9,666 nucleotides of DNA, from contig CAYZRX010000105.1 of assembly GCA_964480945.1 (NCBI GenBank), forward strand, positions 1 through 9,666, given 5' to 3'. Below are positions 7,700 to 9,666 of the stretch, in pieces (within the stretch, counting starts at the first letter, position 1; each line of letters begins with the position of its first letter). The notes under the pieces are model-generated. The model made no database searches. It saw nothing but the letters and a program-made list of their open reading frames with translations, and had not been told where the DNA came from. Origin of the DNA: VGWB01 sp964480945 (GTDB lineage Bacteria; Bacteroidota; Ignavibacteria; UBA10030). Made by a program: the position numbers and the translations under genes.

Positions 7700-8364
7700 A
7701 AACTCGTCGCAAGAAAGTGATCACCCTCCTGCTCGTCGACGACCACCCGGTTGTGCGCGAGGGGATCAAGGCATCGCTGAAGACAAAGAGACACATCCGC
7801 ATCGTGGGTGAGGCGTCGGACGGAGAGGAGGCAATCGCTTTGACGCGCAAGCTTGAACCCGACGTGATCCTGATGGATATCAGCATGCCCCGTATGAGCG
7901 GCATCGAGGCGGCAAAGCGTCTCCAGAAGAGCGCACCGGACGCGAAGATCCTCGTTCTTACCATGCACGACACTAAGGAGTATGTCTTGAAGATGACCCA
8001 GCTGGGGGCGAGAGGGTATGTCTTCAAAGATGCATCGCCTTCCGAGCTTCTCCGTGCGATCGAGGCGGTCGATGCCAACGAAATTGCCTTCGCTCCTAAA
8101 GCGTCGCGGCACATTCTCACCGAGTATGCGGAGACTGCCGGCAGGTCTGGAAGGACGCTGCCATCGGACCTCTCGGATCGGGAACGGCACGTTCTGAGAC
8201 TGATCGCGGAAGGGTATATGACGAAAGAAATCGCTGAACGGCTGTCCTTGAATCACAAGACCATCGAGACGTACCGGCACCGAATCATGGTAAAGCTGAA
8301 CGTTCACTCCGTCGCGGACCTCACGAAATACGCATTGGCAAAGGGCCTTGTGGAGGCCAAATAG
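7696..8364 (+). CDS. NarL/LuxR-family response regulator
   Basis: This 222-residue two-domain regulator has an intact N-terminal receiver: acidic pair D15-D16, phospho-acceptor D61 in LMDISMP, T89 and K111. After a linker comes a C-terminal LuxR/GerE helix-turn-helix (about 158-218; LSDRERHVLRLIAEG, then KEIAERLSLNHKTIETYRHR). HisKA_3 kinases nearly always pair with NarL-type regulators. The ATG overlaps the kinase stop by 4 bp (ATGA), so the two are translationally coupled, and AGGA (7684-7687) lies 8 nt upstream. Phosphorylation should release the HTH to bind DNA as a dimer. The tandem palindromes about 105 bp after its stop are a plausible target (inference). No clear intrinsic terminator follows it. 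Confidence 0.95.
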   Translation: MKTRRKKVITLLLVDDHPVVREGIKASLKTKRHIRIVGEASDGEEAIALTRKLEPDVILMDISMPRMSGIEAAKRLQKSAPDAKILVLTMHDTKEYVLKMTQLGARGYVFKDASPSELLRAIEAVDANEIAFAPKASRHILTEYAETAGRSGRTLPSDLSDRERHVLRLIAEGYMTKEIAERLSLNHKTIETYRHRIMVKLNVHSVADLTKYALAKGLVEAK

Positions 8365-8469
8365 ACCCTTGGGCCGGCTACCCCTGTCCTCACCCCACAC
8401 TTTCTGCGGTCGCACGCCTTCCTGTGCCTCTCGACAGCTCCCCACCCCCCTTTGGAGATAAGGGATACA

Positions 8470-8511
8470 CCGTAGGGGAAAACCCTACAACCGTAGGGAA
8501 AAACCCTACAA
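8470..8511. promoter_or_regulatory. Two tandem 21-bp palindromic sites, likely operators
   Basis: Two adjacent 21-bp units (8470-8490 and 8491-8511) differ at one base (G8478 versus A8499). Each is an inverted repeat: GTAGGG (8472-8477), 5-nt A-rich spacer, CCCTAC (8483-8488); and GTAGGG (8493-8498), AAAAA, CCCTAC (8504-8509). A period of 21 bp is two helical turns, so two dimers would lie on the same DNA face. TAGGG half-sites recall the TRGG core of GerE-type HTH sites, and the gene just upstream is a NarL/LuxR-type regulator. Operator function and identity of the protein are inferred. As RNA each unit could also fold as a 6-bp hairpin. Confidence 0.55.
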
Positions 8512-8583
8512 GCAAGAATCAGTACTTTACCCCATTGATTTTCCCGCCATCCCTTCCCTTCTTCACCATAGAAATGGCCCGGG

Positions 8584-8648
8584 GCTACCCGTTTCGAGAT
8601 CCACAGTGCCTCCCGAGGAAAGATCTCACGCACCGCAAAACGGGTAGC
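8584..8648 (+). ncRNA. Candidate structured leader RNA (nested stem-loop)
   Basis: Three nested helices can form on one strand: outer GCTACCCGTTT (8584-8594) with AAACGGGTAGC (8638-8648), a perfect 11 bp; middle GAGATC (8596-8601) with GATCTC (8622-8627); inner CCTC (8609-8612) with GAGG (8615-8618). A 10-nt unpaired patch lies on the 3' side between outer and middle helices (8628-8637, ACGCACCGCA). Three ordered nested helices are more than expected by chance. The element ends 57 nt before the receiver ATG, so a cis-regulatory leader is possible. I cannot assign it to a known riboswitch class. Confidence 0.4.
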
Positions 8649-8665
8649 TTTCCCCGGGGGGAAAG
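8648..8665. promoter_or_regulatory. 8-2-8 perfect palindrome upstream of the receiver gene
   Basis: CTTTCCCC (8648-8655), GG, GGGGAAAG (8658-8665) is a perfect 18-bp dyad. It abuts the outer helix of the nested stem-loop and shares its base at 8648. It could be a GC-rich hairpin in the leader or a dimer operator. No T-run follows, so it is not a classical terminator. Confidence 0.4.
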
Positions 8666-8693
8666 GTGTATGATGAAAAGCATGCCGTTCAAA

Positions 8694-8699
8694 AAGGAG
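8694..8699 (+). promoter_or_regulatory. Ribosome binding site that fixes the receiver start
   Basis: AAGGAG lies 6 nt before ATG 8706, an ideal spacing. In-frame ATGs at 8670, 8673 and 8682 have no comparable site, and the receiver fold begins right after 8706 (MARTRVLVAD), so the later ATG is chosen. Confidence 0.7.
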
Positions 8700-8705
8700 C
8701 GTCCG

Positions 8706-9095
8706 ATGGCCAGAACCAGGGTTCTCGTGGCAGATGGGCACCGGGAGATCCGGAGGGTCGTTCGCGAATTCTTCGAGGCGCAAAGGGGGTATCTTGTGGT
8801 TGGAGAGGCATCCAACGGCATCCAGGCCGTCGACGAAGTGGACCGACTGAAACCCGATCTCGTGCTGCTCGATCTCGAGTTACCCCTCCGAAACGGACTG
8901 GAGGCTACAAGGATGATCAAGCAACGTCACGCGCACACACGCGTCATCGTATCGACACTCTTTGACGATCCGCTCTACAGAGCGAAAGCTCGGGAGGTCA
9001 ATGTAGACGGCATTGTAGTGAAGTCATCCCTCAAGCACAGCCTTGAGTCGATCTTTGGGAACGCGCAGCGCCGGAGGGATAGTTGCGTTCCCTGA
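8706..9095 (+). CDS. Stand-alone receiver protein with altered acidic pocket
   Basis: This 129-residue single-domain receiver has no output domain. Beta-1 reads RVLVADGH, so D10 is present but the next position, normally the Mg-coordinating Asp, is G11. The phospho-acceptor D56 (VLLDLELP), S83-T84 and K106 are kept. Its nearest relatives look like NarL-type receivers (VGEASNG, DLVLLDLELP, NGLEATRMI), so it may derive from a NarL regulator that lost its HTH. Loss of one acidic residue may weaken Mg binding or phosphotransfer, giving slow or phosphate-independent behaviour. It follows the kinase/regulator pair on the same strand after a structured 340-bp gap, which suggests separate control. 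It may act as a phosphate sink, connector or competitor for the kinase. The domain is secure; the role is inferred. Confidence 0.85.
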   Translation: MARTRVLVADGHREIRRVVREFFEAQRGYLVVGEASNGIQAVDEVDRLKPDLVLLDLELPLRNGLEATRMIKQRHAHTRVIVSTLFDDPLYRAKAREVNVDGIVVKSSLKHSLESIFGNAQRRRDSCVP

Positions 9096-9145
9096 CTTCC
9101 GGCTTTTCACAGATTGATTCGCGAAGGAGCTCGCCCGTTCCACGA

Positions 9146-9188
9146 GGACCGGCAAGGTCCAGACTATGATCCGATGAGCGAGGTATGA
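9146..9188 (+). promoter_or_regulatory. Hairpin plus chained mini-ORFs before the second receiver
   Basis: GGACC (9146-9150) and GGTCC (9156-9160) form a 5-bp hairpin whose 3' side contains AAGG (9154-9157). That AAGG is 8 nt before ATG 9166, which opens MIR-stop (9166-9177). Its stop overlaps ATG 9174 (MSEV-stop, 9174-9188), whose stop in turn overlaps the receiver ATG at 9185. Each junction is ATGA. The receiver's own GAGG is only 1 nt from its ATG. Translational coupling through the mini-ORFs is possible, but such short ORFs can arise by chance. Confidence 0.3.
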
Positions 9189-9568
9189 AGAAGATATTGA
9201 TTATCGATGATGACCTCCTGACACGCGCATCGCTCGCGCAGACCCTCCTGCGAGACGATTATCGCGTCTTTCATGCGAAGGACGGGCAAAAAGGATTGGA
9301 GCAAGCAAGGAAAAGCAAGCCCGACCTGATTATCTGCGATCTTGACTCCCCGAAGATCAACGGTCTCGAGCTGCGCACTGCGATCCGGGAAGATGCGCGA
9401 ACGAACCGCATACCGATCATCTTCCTCACGGAGAATCCGGTGCCGAACGGCTTGGAGCCCGCGACCCCTCTAGCAGAGCCTGAGTACCTCACCAAGCCCG
9501 TCGATCGCGATAAACTGGTGAGACTCGTTCAGCATCGTCTCCGGGGAAGAGAGCACAAGTCTCACTAG
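9185..9568 (+). CDS. Stand-alone response regulator receiver (CheY-like)
   Basis: This 127-residue single-domain receiver has a full set of catalytic residues: acidic pair D8-D9 in ILIIDDD, phospho-acceptor D52 (IICDLD), T82 (IIFLTE) and K104 (YLTKPVD). The loop after D52 reads DSPKINGLEL instead of the usual xMPxMDGxEL. The FLTE...YLTKPVD style is closer to OmpR/CheY-type receivers than to the NarL type of the previous gene, so the two receivers are probably not recent duplicates. The C-terminus is short and basic (RLRGREHKSH). It lies 89 bp after the first receiver, same strand. With no output domain it must act by protein contact or by relaying phosphate; the partner may be the kinase upstream or something beyond the window. 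An in-frame stop at 9167-9169 confirms the ATG as the only start. Confidence 0.93.
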   Translation: MKKILIIDDDLLTRASLAQTLLRDDYRVFHAKDGQKGLEQARKSKPDLIICDLDSPKINGLELRTAIREDARTNRIPIIFLTENPVPNGLEPATPLAEPEYLTKPVDRDKLVRLVQHRLRGREHKSH

Positions 9569-9613
9569 AACCTATCTCAAAAACAACGTCATAAGAAAAG
9601 AAAATCTCACACC

Positions 9614-9663
9614 AAGCCGCAAAGTCGCCAAAAATATGTAATTGTTTATGCCCTTTGTGGCTT
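9614..9663. repeat. Hairpin in A-rich tail, possible dispersed-repeat edge
   Basis: AAGCCGCAAAG (9614-9624) pairs with CTTTGTGGCTT (9653-9663): 11 pairs with one G-U, around a 28-nt A/T-rich loop. From about 9570 the sequence is visibly more A-rich than the rest of the window. Phrases like GCAAAG and CTTTGTGGCTT resemble dispersed repeats I recall from intergenic regions of FCB-type genomes, but I cannot confirm this. The hairpin could also work as a terminator for the receiver gene, although no T-run follows within the window. Confidence 0.35.
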
Positions 9664-9666
9664 AGC

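Larger units (their letters stand above)
8365..8705. other. Structured non-coding stretch before the first stand-alone receiver
   Basis: About 340 bp. The frame of the downstream receiver stays open back to an ATG at 8424, but that extension translates the tandem palindromes into a low-complexity Pro/Asn/Gly peptide and is not credible coding sequence. The stretch holds, in order, two tandem 21-bp palindromes, a nested stem-loop, an 8-2-8 palindrome and a strong Shine-Dalgarno site. The octamer GGCTACCC occurs at 8376-8383 and 8583-8590. No convincing sigma-70 promoter was found; TACTTT at 8523-8528 is a poor -10 candidate. Confidence 0.6.

Noticed and set aside
8470..8511. Tandem palindromes read as a short CRISPR array
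   Set aside because: The units abut with no spacer between them and there are only two; no cas gene is present.
8648..8665. Palindrome read as an intrinsic terminator
   Set aside because: No T-run follows; the next bases lead straight into the leader and start of the receiver gene.
8424..8705. N-terminal extension of the first receiver protein from an ATG at 8424
   Set aside because: It translates the tandem palindromes and stem-loop into a low-complexity peptide, while ATG 8706 has an ideal AAGGAG and starts exactly at the receiver fold.

Overview
The window looks like bacterial chromosome from a Gram-negative (diderm) organism with fairly GC-rich DNA. A heptosyltransferase-type glycosyltransferase argues for an LPS-bearing outer membrane. 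A sensor kinase with a periplasmic Reg_prop-type beta-propeller argues for the Bacteroidota/Chlorobiota/Ignavibacteria side of the tree. Several genes have good Shine-Dalgarno sequences, which is less typical of core Bacteroidota. The lineage call is an inference and only moderately supported. No rRNA, tRNA, CRISPR array, transposase or phage gene was seen.

Layout: (1) 51-1103, minus strand, a family-9 glycosyltransferase, divergent from the rest across a 180-bp spacer that carries a perfect TATAAT on the plus strand. (2) 1284-3975, a two-gene unit of an AAA+ ATPase (Mg-chelatase I/MoxR type) and a VWA-domain protein (MIDAS intact), separated by an 82-bp gap with an interrupted 12-nt inverted repeat. 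(3) 3976-4291, a gene-free stretch rich in short hairpins. (4) 4292-8364, a propeller/PAS/HisKA_3 sensor kinase overlapping by 4 bp a NarL/LuxR-type response regulator. (5) 8365-8705, an unusually structured non-coding stretch. (6) 8706-9095 and 9185-9568, two stand-alone receiver proteins. (7) 9569-9666, an A-rich tail with a hairpin that may be the edge of a dispersed repeat.

How the parts may work together: the kinase should sense a periplasmic ligand and phosphorylate the NarL-type regulator. The next gene downstream is preceded by two tandem 21-bp palindromes (GTAGGG-N5-CCCTAC), a plausible binding site for that regulator. Between the palindromes and the gene lie a nested stem-loop and an 8-2-8 palindrome. 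The gene encodes a receiver-only protein whose second Mg-binding acidic residue is replaced by Gly. The last gene is an intact receiver-only protein preceded by two tiny ORFs chained to it by ATGA overlaps. This sensor, regulator, structured leader and two single-domain receivers form the most interesting unit in the window. The AAA+/VWA pair is a separate, probably chaperone- or metal-insertase-like module of unknown client.
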